Positions 55,324-62,474 of a DNA stretch of 64,000 nucleotides are shown here, piece by piece; position 1 is the stretch's first letter; each line of letters starts with the position of its first letter. Source of the DNA: Pseudomonas ovata (GTDB lineage: Bacteria; Pseudomonadota; Gammaproteobacteria; Pseudomonadales; Pseudomonadaceae); the NCBI RefSeq assembly GCF_003131185.1, contig NZ_QFFU01000015.1, positions 1 through 64,000 of the forward strand, in the 5' to 3' direction. The position numbers and the translations under genes are program-made. The notes beneath the pieces were generated by a model that was not told the origin of the DNA, did no database searches, and was given only the letters and a program-made list of their open reading frames with translations.

Positions 55324-55821
55324 CTACTGATCTCGCTCCCTGCTCTGCATCATGGGCACCATGTAAACCGGAACCGCACAGTGCTGCAGAACCCGGGCAG
55401 CGGTGCGTCCGACAGGTGCACCCTTGCCAACCATGCGACTGTGACTGCCCAGCACCAGCAAATCGACGGCCAGTTCATGCGCCTGTTCAAGTATCACCTT
55501 GCAGGGATCACCCTGAACGACGCGCACCATGCGGATCAAGGCCAGGTCCTGATGCCCTTCTCCCAGTTCCTCACGGAATCCATCGAGCATCCGTTGCTCT
55601 ATGCCTTCCATGAAGGTACTCACACCCTGGCTGTGCAACTCACGCACCGCGGTCTCGCCCAGGTAGCTTTGCAGCACCGATTCGGCGAATACGCCCAGCG
55701 GCTCGACCACATGAATGACATACAACCCGGCATTGAAGGTTCGCGCCAGTGCCAGGGCATGCTGCGTCACATAGGGCGCATACAGACCCAGGTCTGTGGC
55801 ATACAGCATCGAACGAACCAT
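55324..55821 (-). CDS. Universal stress protein (UspA family)
   Basis: The 165 residues form a single Usp domain: RSMLYATDLGLYAPYVTQHALALARTF at the start and LAVDLLVLGSHSRMVGKGAPVGRTAARVLQHCAVPVYMV at the end. The GxxSRxxxGxxxxG-type ATP-binding loop is recognisable though altered (GSHSRMVGKGAPVG). ATG 55821 with GGGAGG upstream was preferred to longer upstream frames. It is monocistronic between cysB and the 5'-nucleotidase. The trigger is unknown. Confidence 0.88.
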   Translation of the reverse strand: MVRSMLYATDLGLYAPYVTQHALALARTFNAGLYVIHVVEPLGVFAESVLQSYLGETAVRELHSQGVSTFMEGIEQRMLDGFREELGEGHQDLALIRMVRVVQGDPCKVILEQAHELAVDLLVLGSHSRMVGKGAPVGRTAARVLQHCAVPVYMVPMMQSRERDQ

Positions 55822-55915
55822 ACAACCTCCCGAACAGCCCGATTGGCGGAGATTGACTGAGCTTAGCAGCGCGCCCGCCAGTGCGACGGCCGCAGACACT
55901 GATCGGTGGGGCGTT

Positions 55916-56851
55916 TCAGGGTTTTGGCTCGTTGCTGATGCCATGCGGCACATGACCGGTGGCCACGAATTGCCTGGCGCGCTCGCAATGCCCGGCCTGA
56001 TCGTCGAAGAACATGTCGGCCCCGAACGCCTCCAGAAAGGCCGCTTTTTGCAAGCCACCCAGAAACAGCGACTCGTCCAGACGGATATTCCACTCGCGCA
56101 AGGTGCGGATGACCCGCTCATGGGCCGGCGCCGAGCGGGCGGTCACCAAGGCTGTGCGCACCGGACAGGCGTGTTCGGGGAACTCACTCTGCAACAGGTT
56201 CAGCGCCGCCAGGAACGGCTTGAACGGCCCGCCGCGCAGCGGCTCGCGGGCCGATTGCTGCTCGCTGGCCTGGAATGCGGCCAGGCCGCCGCTCTGGTAG
56301 ACGCGCTCGGAGTCATCGGCGAACAGCACCGCGTCACCGTCGAAGGCAATGCGCAATTCACTGCCAAAATCGCGCCGCGCCCCGCCACACAGAATGGTTG
56401 CGGCGGCAAAACCGGCGTCCAGGGCGCTGCGCACATCCTCGGCGTGGGTGGACAAGAACAGATGGCAGCCAAACGCCGCCAGATAAGGATACGGACTGCG
56501 CCCGCCAACGAACGCGGCGCGGGTGATGCCCAGTCCGTAGTGCTGGATCGAATTGAACACCCGCAAGCCGGTGTCGGCGCTGTTGCGCGAGACCAGCACG
56601 ACCTCCACCCGCTCACGGCCCAGCAGGGCATTGAGGTTCAACAGCTTCTCGGTCAGGTGATACGCCTCGCCGGGCAGCAGCAGCTCATCTTCGTGGTCGA
56701 TCTGGTACTGGCGGTACGCCTCGACGCCGCTGCTCAGGTACACCGCATGGCTGGCCTCGAGGTCGAACAGGGCCCGTGACGAGATGGCCACGATCAACTT
56801 GTCGGTGCTGCCTGAAGCCATGACGGTGCCGCCGTGGAGGGTTGCTGTCAT
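55916..56851 (-). CDS. Cytosolic 5'-nucleotidase (PF06189 family)
   Basis: The roughly 311-residue protein matches the 5'-nucleotidase family related to eukaryotic cN-I: LIVAISSRALFDLEASHAVY near the start, VEVVLVSRNSADTGLRVFNSI, RIAFDGDAVLFADDSERVYQSGG, and LFLGGLQKAAFLEAFGADMFFDDQ. DLE and the later FADDSE and FFDDQ are HAD-like Asp motifs. I chose ATG 56851 because AAGGA lies 11 bases upstream; ATG 56863 is possible. It should remove phosphate from nucleoside monophosphates in the cytoplasm. Confidence 0.85.
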   Translation of the reverse strand: MTATLHGGTVMASGSTDKLIVAISSRALFDLEASHAVYLSSGVEAYRQYQIDHEDELLLPGEAYHLTEKLLNLNALLGRERVEVVLVSRNSADTGLRVFNSIQHYGLGITRAAFVGGRSPYPYLAAFGCHLFLSTHAEDVRSALDAGFAAATILCGGARRDFGSELRIAFDGDAVLFADDSERVYQSGGLAAFQASEQQSAREPLRGGPFKPFLAALNLLQSEFPEHACPVRTALVTARSAPAHERVIRTLREWNIRLDESLFLGGLQKAAFLEAFGADMFFDDQAGHCERARQFVATGHVPHGISNEPKP

Positions 56852-56875
56852 TGTGATACGCATCCTTCTGGTCGT

Positions 56876-57223
56876 TTACGGTAACTCGTCAGGTTCGCGC
56901 TCAAAGGCCTGGGCAATGGCGCGAACCAAGGCTTGCTGATCCAGGCTTGAGCGTATCGCACCCTGAAAGCGGCCGTCGCGCACCGCGAACAAGGCCGGCA
57001 AATGAAAGACCTCATAACGCTGCACGGCACCGCCATTGCGGCCGGCATCCACCCAGCACAGGCGCTCCAGCGGCAGGTTCATCAGCGGCAGGCGCTCGCG
57101 GGCCCAGTGGCAGCTCGCACAACCCTCACCGGTGAACAGCACCAGCGAGCGCCCTGGCAAGGCCAGCAATTGATGATCGATGTCCAGGTCATTGAGTTGC
57201 AACTGTTCCAATACGACGCTCAT
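56876..57223 (-). CDS. Thioredoxin-like protein with CASC motif
   Basis: The 115 residues have a thioredoxin fold pattern: RSLVLFTGEGCASCHWARERLPLM with the redox pair in CASC near residue 35, WVDAGRNGGAVQRYEVFHLPALF with the cis-Pro, and a C-terminal helix. No signal peptide is seen, so it should be cytoplasmic. It lies 24 bases upstream of the 5'-nucleotidase on the same strand and may be co-transcribed. The partner protein is unknown. Confidence 0.85.
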   Translation of the reverse strand: MSVVLEQLQLNDLDIDHQLLALPGRSLVLFTGEGCASCHWARERLPLMNLPLERLCWVDAGRNGGAVQRYEVFHLPALFAVRDGRFQGAIRSSLDQQALVRAIAQAFEREPDELP

Positions 57224-57430
57224 GCGGGCACCTGTAGCGGGTTGAATGATCGATCAGCGGCAGCACTATACGTCAGGTGGCTTGCCCTGCTGACCATCGG
57301 GAACCATCGCCAGCTTGTCGAAACACGCGCTAACGCGCTAAGGTTCTGCACCCCGCACAGCGCAAACCCGCTGGATCCGCCCGCACATCCTGCATCGGCG
57401 GCCAGTCACCGTGACCAGATGAGTAACCCG

Positions 57431-58507
57431 ATGGCCGATTTACCGATTGACGACCTCAACGTTGCCTCCAACGAGACGCTGATCACCCCTGACAGGCTCA
57501 AGCACGAGATTCCCCTGACCGCTTCGGCGCAGCGGACCGTGAGTGAAGGCCGTGAAGTGATCCGCAACATCCTCGATGGCAAGGACCACCGCCTGTTCAT
57601 CGTGGTCGGGCCTTGCTCGATCCACGACCTCAAGGCTGCCAAGGAGTACGCCGAGCGTCTCAAGGCGTTGTCTGCCGAAGTGTCGGACACCCTTTATCTG
57701 GTCATGCGCGTGTATTTCGAGAAGCCACGCACGACGGTTGGCTGGAAAGGCCTGATCAACGATCCGTACCTGGACGACTCGTTCAAGATCCAGGACGGGC
57801 TGCACATCGGTCGCCAGTTGCTGCTGGACCTGGCCGAGATGGGCCTGCCGACGGCCACCGAAGCCCTGGACCCGATCTCGCCGCAGTACCTGCAGGACCT
57901 GATCAGCTGGTCGGCCATCGGCGCGCGCACCACCGAATCGCAGACTCACCGCGAAATGGCCTCGGGCCTGTCCTCGGCGGTCGGCTTCAAGAACGGCACC
58001 GACGGCGGCCTGACCGTGGCCATCAATGCCTTGCAATCGGTCTCCAAGCCGCATCGCTTCCTGGGCATCAACCAGGAAGGCGGCGTCTCGATCGTCACCA
58101 CCAAGGGCAATGCCTACGGTCATGTGGTGCTGCGTGGCGGCAACGGCAAGCCCAACTATGATTCGGTCAGCGTGGCGCTGTGCGAGCAGGCCCTGAACAA
58201 GGCCGGCGTGGTCCCCAACATCATGGTCGACTGCAGCCATGCCAACTCCAACAAGGACCCGGCCCTGCAGCCTCTGGTCATGGAGAACGTGGCCAACCAG
58301 ATTCTTGAAGGCAACCAGTCGATCATCGGCCTGATGGTCGAAAGCCACCTGAACTGGGGCGCACAATCGATTCCCAAGGACCTGGCCGAACTGCAATACG
58401 GCGTCTCGGTCACCGATGCCTGCATCGACTGGCAAGCCACCGAGAAGACCCTGCGCAGCATGCACGCCAAGCTCAAGGACGTCTTGCCGGCGCGCCAGCG
58501 CGGCTGA
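57431..58507 (+). CDS. aroF: 3-deoxy-7-phosphoheptulonate (DAHP) synthase, class I
   Basis: This enzyme condenses PEP and erythrose 4-phosphate in the first step of aromatic amino acid synthesis. The 358 residues contain FIVVGPCSIHDLKAAKEYAERL, VMRVYFEKPRTTVGWKGLINDP, TESQTHREMASGLSSAVGFKNGTDG, IMVDCSHANSNKD and ESHLNWGAQ. ATG 57431 (MADLPIDDLN) agrees with the family as I recall it; ATG 57419 four codons upstream is equally possible. Which aromatic amino acid inhibits it cannot be read from the sequence. A strong terminator follows. Confidence 0.95.
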   Translation: MADLPIDDLNVASNETLITPDRLKHEIPLTASAQRTVSEGREVIRNILDGKDHRLFIVVGPCSIHDLKAAKEYAERLKALSAEVSDTLYLVMRVYFEKPRTTVGWKGLINDPYLDDSFKIQDGLHIGRQLLLDLAEMGLPTATEALDPISPQYLQDLISWSAIGARTTESQTHREMASGLSSAVGFKNGTDGGLTVAINALQSVSKPHRFLGINQEGGVSIVTTKGNAYGHVVLRGGNGKPNYDSVSVALCEQALNKAGVVPNIMVDCSHANSNKDPALQPLVMENVANQILEGNQSIIGLMVESHLNWGAQSIPKDLAELQYGVSVTDACIDWQATEKTLRSMHAKLKDVLPARQRG

Positions 58508-58522
58508 CAGAGGGCAGACACG

Positions 58523-58550
58523 AAAACGCCGGGCAATGCCCGGCGTTTTT
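58523..58550. terminator. Terminator between aroF and the GNAT gene
   Basis: AAAACGCCGGGC and GCCCGGCGTTTTT form a GC-rich stem with A and T runs on the two sides. It can serve both convergent genes. Confidence 0.93.
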
Positions 58551-58564
58551 CATGCAGCGCCGCC

Positions 58565-58858
58565 TCAGCCGCGTACGTTCTGGTCCCCGCTCCTGAGCTC
58601 ATGGCGCTCCATGTAGCGCTCGACATAAGAGCATGAGGGAATCACCGTATAGCCGCCCTTGTCGGCAAACGCCAGTGCCTGTTCGGTCAGTGCCGCCGCA
58701 ATGCCGCGACCGCGCAACGCATCGGGTACGAACGTGCGGTAAAAATCCAGGGTCTGCTGACCCAGGTCCATGTAGGTCAGGTAGGCTCGATGGCCATCGA
58801 TATCAATGGTGAATTGATGCCCTGCCTGATCATGGTGGATGGAAAACGCCTCGCTCAT
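58565..58858 (-). CDS. Small GNAT-like acetyltransferase (YjdJ type)
   Basis: The 97-residue protein is a minimal GCN5-related acetyltransferase. FYRTFVPDALRGRGIAAALTEQALAFADKGGYTVIPSCSYVERYMERH contains the acetyl-CoA pyrophosphate loop RGRGIA near residue 50 and the SCSYVERY end typical of the short Acetyltransf_CG family. I chose the second of two adjacent ATG codons (58858), five bases after AGGAG. The acceptor substrate is unknown. Confidence 0.88.
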   Translation of the reverse strand: MSEAFSIHHDQAGHQFTIDIDGHRAYLTYMDLGQQTLDFYRTFVPDALRGRGIAAALTEQALAFADKGGYTVIPSCSYVERYMERHELRSGDQNVRG

Positions 58859-59144
58859 CATTACTCCTAGCGGGTCTTGGAATTGGACCCCTACCTTACC
58901 GATGTTTTTCCGGCGAAGGAACCTCTACGCCACCTGTGCCTGACTGGACACCGGTAACAGCATGGCCGATTACCCTTAACAGCACCCGCAAATAGTAGGC
59001 GCCATTGTACGCTGTGCTCAAGAGCCCGCGCGCTTAAAAACGTGCATGATCGAATCGGCAGGGCCCCATTGAACCGGGACACCCCGGAAGTTGTCCATTG
59101 AGACGCTCGCCCGCCGGTAAAGTCACGGTGGCCATGCGGTTCAC

Positions 59145-59165
59145 TGTCATGTTCCGGACATGACA
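59145..59165. promoter_or_regulatory. Palindrome in the long oprI upstream region
   Basis: TGTCATGT (59145-59152) and ACATGACA (59158-59165) are perfect inverted copies five bases apart, the shape of a dimeric regulator site. The stretch 58859-59375 holds no other gene that I can support. Its right half is AT-rich and should contain the strong oprI promoter. Confidence 0.45.
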
Positions 59166-59375
59166 CTGTGCAATCACAGGGGGGCGCAGCCAGGCGGTGC
59201 GTTTTTAAACAATTCGCTTGAGAAGTATGATGGAAGACTTTAAAAGGCAAGAATTTTACCGGTATCTTGCGCTTCGTCCGTTTACTTACTACAAACAATG
59301 AGTACCATGTACGCCAGTCATTTTCTCACTTCGAGAGGTGACGTATTTGAAGAAAAGTCCTTGAAGGGGAACCCG

Positions 59376-59627
59376 ATGAATAACGTTCTGAAACTTTCTG
59401 CACTGGCCCTGGCTGCTGTTCTGGCTACCGGTTGCAGCAGCGTATCGAAAGAAACCGAAGCTCGCCTGACCGCTACCGAAGACGCCGCTGCTCGTGCACA
59501 ATCGCGCGCTGACGAAGCCTATCGCAAGGCTGACGAAGCTCTGGCTGCCGCTCAAAAAGCCCAGCAGACTGCCGACGAAGCCAACGAGCGCGCTCTGCGC
59601 ATGCTCGACAAGGCAAGCCGCAAGTAA
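59376..59627 (+). CDS. oprI: Major outer-membrane lipoprotein OprI
   Basis: OprI is the abundant Pseudomonas murein lipoprotein. The 83-residue precursor has the signal MNNVLKLSALALAAVLATGC with the lipobox ending at Cys20, then a long Ala-rich heptad coiled coil (TATEDAAARAQSRADEAYRKADEALAAAQKAQQTADEANERALRML) ending in the conserved KASRK, whose terminal Lys can attach to peptidoglycan. AAGGGGA precedes ATG 59376. An in-frame codon at 59298 was rejected. A strong terminator follows. Confidence 0.97.
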   Translation: MNNVLKLSALALAAVLATGCSSVSKETEARLTATEDAAARAQSRADEAYRKADEALAAAQKAQQTADEANERALRMLDKASRK

Positions 59628-59646
59628 TAGTCCCTTCGGGATTATG

Positions 59647-59683
59647 AAAAGGCCGACCCGCTTGCGCGGGTCGGCCTTTTTTA
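59647..59683 (+). terminator. Rho-independent terminator of oprI
   Basis: AAAAGGCCGACCCGC pairs with GCGGGTCGGCCTTTT across a short loop and runs into further Ts, as expected for a highly expressed single-gene message. Confidence 0.95.
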
Positions 59684-59776
59684 TGCCTGCCGGCTGCTGC
59701 CGTGCGCGGGCGCTTATGCGCAAGGGGCTTGTGTGAGGGAGCTGGTGTGGGAGGGGGCATTCCGGCAAGCGCGCGC

Positions 59777-60745
59777 CTACCAGACCACTTGCTGTTCTGG
59801 CGCGGCATTGGGGGCACTGGCCACTGGCACGGCAATCTCCGTGGGCATGCCTTCTTCGGCAGCGACCACATCGCGCACGGTGTCCCAGTTGGTGCGCATG
59901 CTGCCGGCCAGGCCTTCATGCTTGAGCAGGGTATTGATCACCGCCGTGTGCTTGTCGACCACTGACGGGTTGCCCTCCTCGTCCAGCGGCGTGTGCGCCT
60001 CCAGCCAGACCTTGCCGCCACTGACACCGAACTTGTACGGCTCGTTGATGATTCGCACCGGGGTGCCCACCGGCGCAAGGTCGGCCAGCTCCAGCACATT
60101 GTTGTTGTACATGCGAAAGCAGCCGTGGCTGGTGCGCATACCGATACCGAATTTCTTGTTCGACCCATGGATCAGGTAACCCGACATGCCCAGGCCGAAC
60201 TTGAACGGCCCCAGCGGGTTGTCGGGACCGGCCGGCACCACAGTCGGCAGGATGTCACCCTCGGCGGCGTGCTCGGCACGGATCGAGGCCGGCGGTGTCC
60301 AGGTCGGGTTCGGCGTCTTGGCCACCACCCTGGTGTTGCCGATCGGCGAACCCCAGCCCTCACGGCCAATGCCCAGAGCGTAGGTATAGACCGTGTTCTT
60401 GCCCTTGGGGTAGTAATACAGGCGGTACTCAGCCAGGTTGATCACGATGCCCTCGCGCGGGCCCGGCGGCAGGATGAAGCGGGTCGGCAGGGTGATTTTC
60501 GTGCCGGCGCCAGGCAACCAGGCATCCACGCCGGGGTTGGCGGCGATCATCTCCAGATAGCCTAGGCCATAACGGGTGCCCAGGTCGGCGAAGGTGTCTT
60601 CGTACTGGGCTTCGATGATCTGCTCCTGGCCGACGATGTCTTCGCCCGGCGCGGGCAAGGGCAGTTCGATGGCATGGGCAGAACCGGCTGCCCACAGTGC
60701 AACCAGAGACAGACAGCGGGCAACGACAGGAATGCGCGACAACAT
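59777..60745 (-). CDS. L,D-transpeptidase (ErfK/YbiS/YcfS/YnhG family) with LysM
   Basis: This periplasmic enzyme should form 3-3 cross-links or attach a lipoprotein such as OprI to peptidoglycan. The 322 residues comprise a signal peptide (VVARCLSLVALWAAGSAHA), a LysM-like domain (YEDTFADLGTRYGLGYLEMIAANPGVDAWLPGAGTKITLPTRFILP) and the YkuD catalytic domain with HGSNKKFGIGMRTSHGCFRMYN, including the nucleophilic Cys. AAGGA precedes ATG 60745. The gene lies next to oprI, convergent, which makes an OprI-anchoring role attractive but unproven. Confidence 0.9.
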   Translation of the reverse strand: MLSRIPVVARCLSLVALWAAGSAHAIELPLPAPGEDIVGQEQIIEAQYEDTFADLGTRYGLGYLEMIAANPGVDAWLPGAGTKITLPTRFILPPGPREGIVINLAEYRLYYYPKGKNTVYTYALGIGREGWGSPIGNTRVVAKTPNPTWTPPASIRAEHAAEGDILPTVVPAGPDNPLGPFKFGLGMSGYLIHGSNKKFGIGMRTSHGCFRMYNNNVLELADLAPVGTPVRIINEPYKFGVSGGKVWLEAHTPLDEEGNPSVVDKHTAVINTLLKHEGLAGSMRTNWDTVRDVVAAEEGMPTEIAVPVASAPNAAPEQQVVW

Positions 60746-60832
60746 CCGGTGAATCCTTCGGCTGAACGGGACAATAAGATGGGCAGTGTACACCAGCACT
60801 ACAAGGGCGGAAGTACGAGCGTGTCTGGCGGT

Positions 60833-61117
60833 TTACAGCTCAGGCCAGATCGGCTTCATGCCCCGGCGCTGGGCATCGAGAATGGCCTTGCACAGCGGGC
60901 ACAGCCGCTCATCCTGCAACACCGGTGTCTGCGCCTGTAACAGACGCGGCTGGGCCGGCAGCAGCGTGCCGCACAGCGTACGGTCGGCCGAGCCGCCCAG
61001 GACCAGTTGGCGAGCGATCAGATGGACCTTGACCTCCTGACAGGCGAACAGGTCAAGCTGATCGTCCGGTTCGATCATTTGGTAGGCATACAAGGACCAG
61101 GCGGGGCGCGGCGGCAT
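60833..61117 (-). CDS. Hypothetical protein with C-terminal CxxC, 94 aa
   Basis: This small soluble protein begins MPPRPAWSLYAYQMIEPDDQLDLFACQEVKVHLI and has DRTLCGTLL followed by ERLCPLCKAILDAQRRG. The Cys spacing could bind zinc. I chose ATG 61117 over an in-frame codon 27 bases upstream because CGGAG precedes it. It lies between the L,D-transpeptidase and tesA genes on the same strand. No family is recognised. Confidence 0.65.
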   Translation of the reverse strand: MPPRPAWSLYAYQMIEPDDQLDLFACQEVKVHLIARQLVLGGSADRTLCGTLLPAQPRLLQAQTPVLQDERLCPLCKAILDAQRRGMKPIWPEL

Positions 61118-61174
61118 GAAGGGCTCCGGTGAAGGGGGCGCCACCTTAGCCGAAAGTGTGCGCCCGGAAAAGCC

Positions 61175-61780
61175 TCAAAGCAGCGGTTTCAGCGTCGGCC
61201 AGACATTTTCCAGCAAGGTCGCCTGGGCGCCGGCCGCCGGATGCAGGCCATCGTCCTGCATCATGCCCGGTACGCCGCCCACCCCTTCAAGAAAAAACGG
61301 CACGAACGGGACCTTTTTCTCCTCGGCCAGGCTGGCATAGACCTTCTCGAACGCTTGGGTGTAGCGTGGCCCATAGTTGGGCGGAATGCGCATGCCCAGC
61401 AGCAGCACCTTGGCGCCGGCCTTTTGCGACTGCTCGATCATCGATGCAAGATTTTGTTGCAATTGTGCCGGCTGCTGCCCACGCAGGCCGTCGTTGCCCC
61501 CCAGTTCAAGCACCACCACAGAGGGCTTATGCTCTGCAAGCAGCGCCGGTAGCCGCGCCAGCCCCCCGGCACTGGTGTCGCCACTGATAGAGGCATTGAC
61601 CACCTTGTCATCCAGACCCTGTGCCTGCAGACGCTGTTGCAGCAGGCTGACCCACCCTTGACGGGTATCCAGCCCAAAAGCCGCGCTGATACTATCCCCA
61701 ACGATCAATACCGTACCCGCCATTGCGCCCTGTGACAGCAGCAGTAAACCCAGGGCAGCACTTAATAACCACGCACGCAT
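61175..61780 (-). CDS. tesA: Acyl-CoA thioesterase I / lysophospholipase (GDSL), TesA
   Basis: This 201-residue periplasmic SGNH hydrolase cleaves acyl thioesters and lysophospholipids. A signal peptide (RAWLLSAALGLLLLSQGAMA) leads into block I VLIVGDSISAAFGLD with catalytic Ser, block III LELGGNDGLRG, and block V MMQDDGLHPA with the Asp-His pair. GGAG precedes ATG 61780. Its start codon is only ten bases from that of the divergent ABC ATPase gene, an arrangement also seen in E. coli. Confidence 0.95.
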   Translation of the reverse strand: MRAWLLSAALGLLLLSQGAMAGTVLIVGDSISAAFGLDTRQGWVSLLQQRLQAQGLDDKVVNASISGDTSAGGLARLPALLAEHKPSVVVLELGGNDGLRGQQPAQLQQNLASMIEQSQKAGAKVLLLGMRIPPNYGPRYTQAFEKVYASLAEEKKVPFVPFFLEGVGGVPGMMQDDGLHPAAGAQATLLENVWPTLKPLL

Positions 61781-61790
61781 CGGACTCTCC

Positions 61791-62474
61791 ATGAGTGAAA
61801 GTATTCTCAGTGCCCAAAGCCTCAGCAAAGTGGTCCCCAGCACCGAAGGTGACCTGACCATCCTGCACGAACTTTCTCTGGAACTGAACAAGGGCGACTC
61901 TTTGGCCATTGTCGGCGCCTCGGGTTCCGGCAAATCGACCCTGCTGGGCCTGCTCGCCGGCCTGGACCTGCCCAGCGCCGGCAACGTGACGCTGGCAGGC
62001 AACACCCTCAGTCAACTGGACGAAGACGAACGCGCCCGGGTCCGCGCCGAGCACGTCGGCTTTGTGTTCCAGTCGTTCCAGTTGCTCGACAGCCTCAATG
62101 CCCTGGAAAACGTCATGCTGCCCATGGAGCTTGAAGGCCGCAAGGACGCCCGCGAGCGCGCCCGCACCCTGCTCGAGCGGGTCGGCCTGGGCCAGCGCCT
62201 GACCCACACCCCACGCCAGCTGTCCGGTGGCGAGCAGCAACGGGTGGCCATCGCCCGCGCCTTTGCCGCCGACCCTGCGGTGCTGTTCGCCGACGAACCG
62301 ACCGGCAACCTCGACAGTCATACCGGCGAGCGCATCAGCGACCTGTTGTTCGAACTGAACAAGGAACGCAACACGACCCTGGTGCTGGTTACCCATGACG
62401 AGCGGCTGGCGCAGCGTTGCCGTCGCCTGATCCGCCTTGAAGCCGGGCGCCAGATCGCCCCTCTGGAGCCTTGA
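61791..62474 (+). CDS. ybbA: ABC transporter ATP-binding protein (YbbA/LolD type)
   Basis: The 227-residue ATPase has Walker A GASGSGKSTLLGLLAGLD near residue 43, the Q-loop FVFQSFQLL, signature LSGGEQQRVAIARAF near 147, Walker B VLFADEPTGNLD and the switch His in LVTHD. It is of the LolD/MacB branch, which powers FtsX-like permeases rather than classic transport. Its stop overlaps the permease start by one base. By synteny with E. coli tesA-ybbA-ybbP it is YbbA, whose substrate is not settled. Confidence 0.93.
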   Translation: MSESILSAQSLSKVVPSTEGDLTILHELSLELNKGDSLAIVGASGSGKSTLLGLLAGLDLPSAGNVTLAGNTLSQLDEDERARVRAEHVGFVFQSFQLLDSLNALENVMLPMELEGRKDARERARTLLERVGLGQRLTHTPRQLSGGEQQRVAIARAFAADPAVLFADEPTGNLDSHTGERISDLLFELNKERNTTLVLVTHDERLAQRCRRLIRLEAGRQIAPLEP

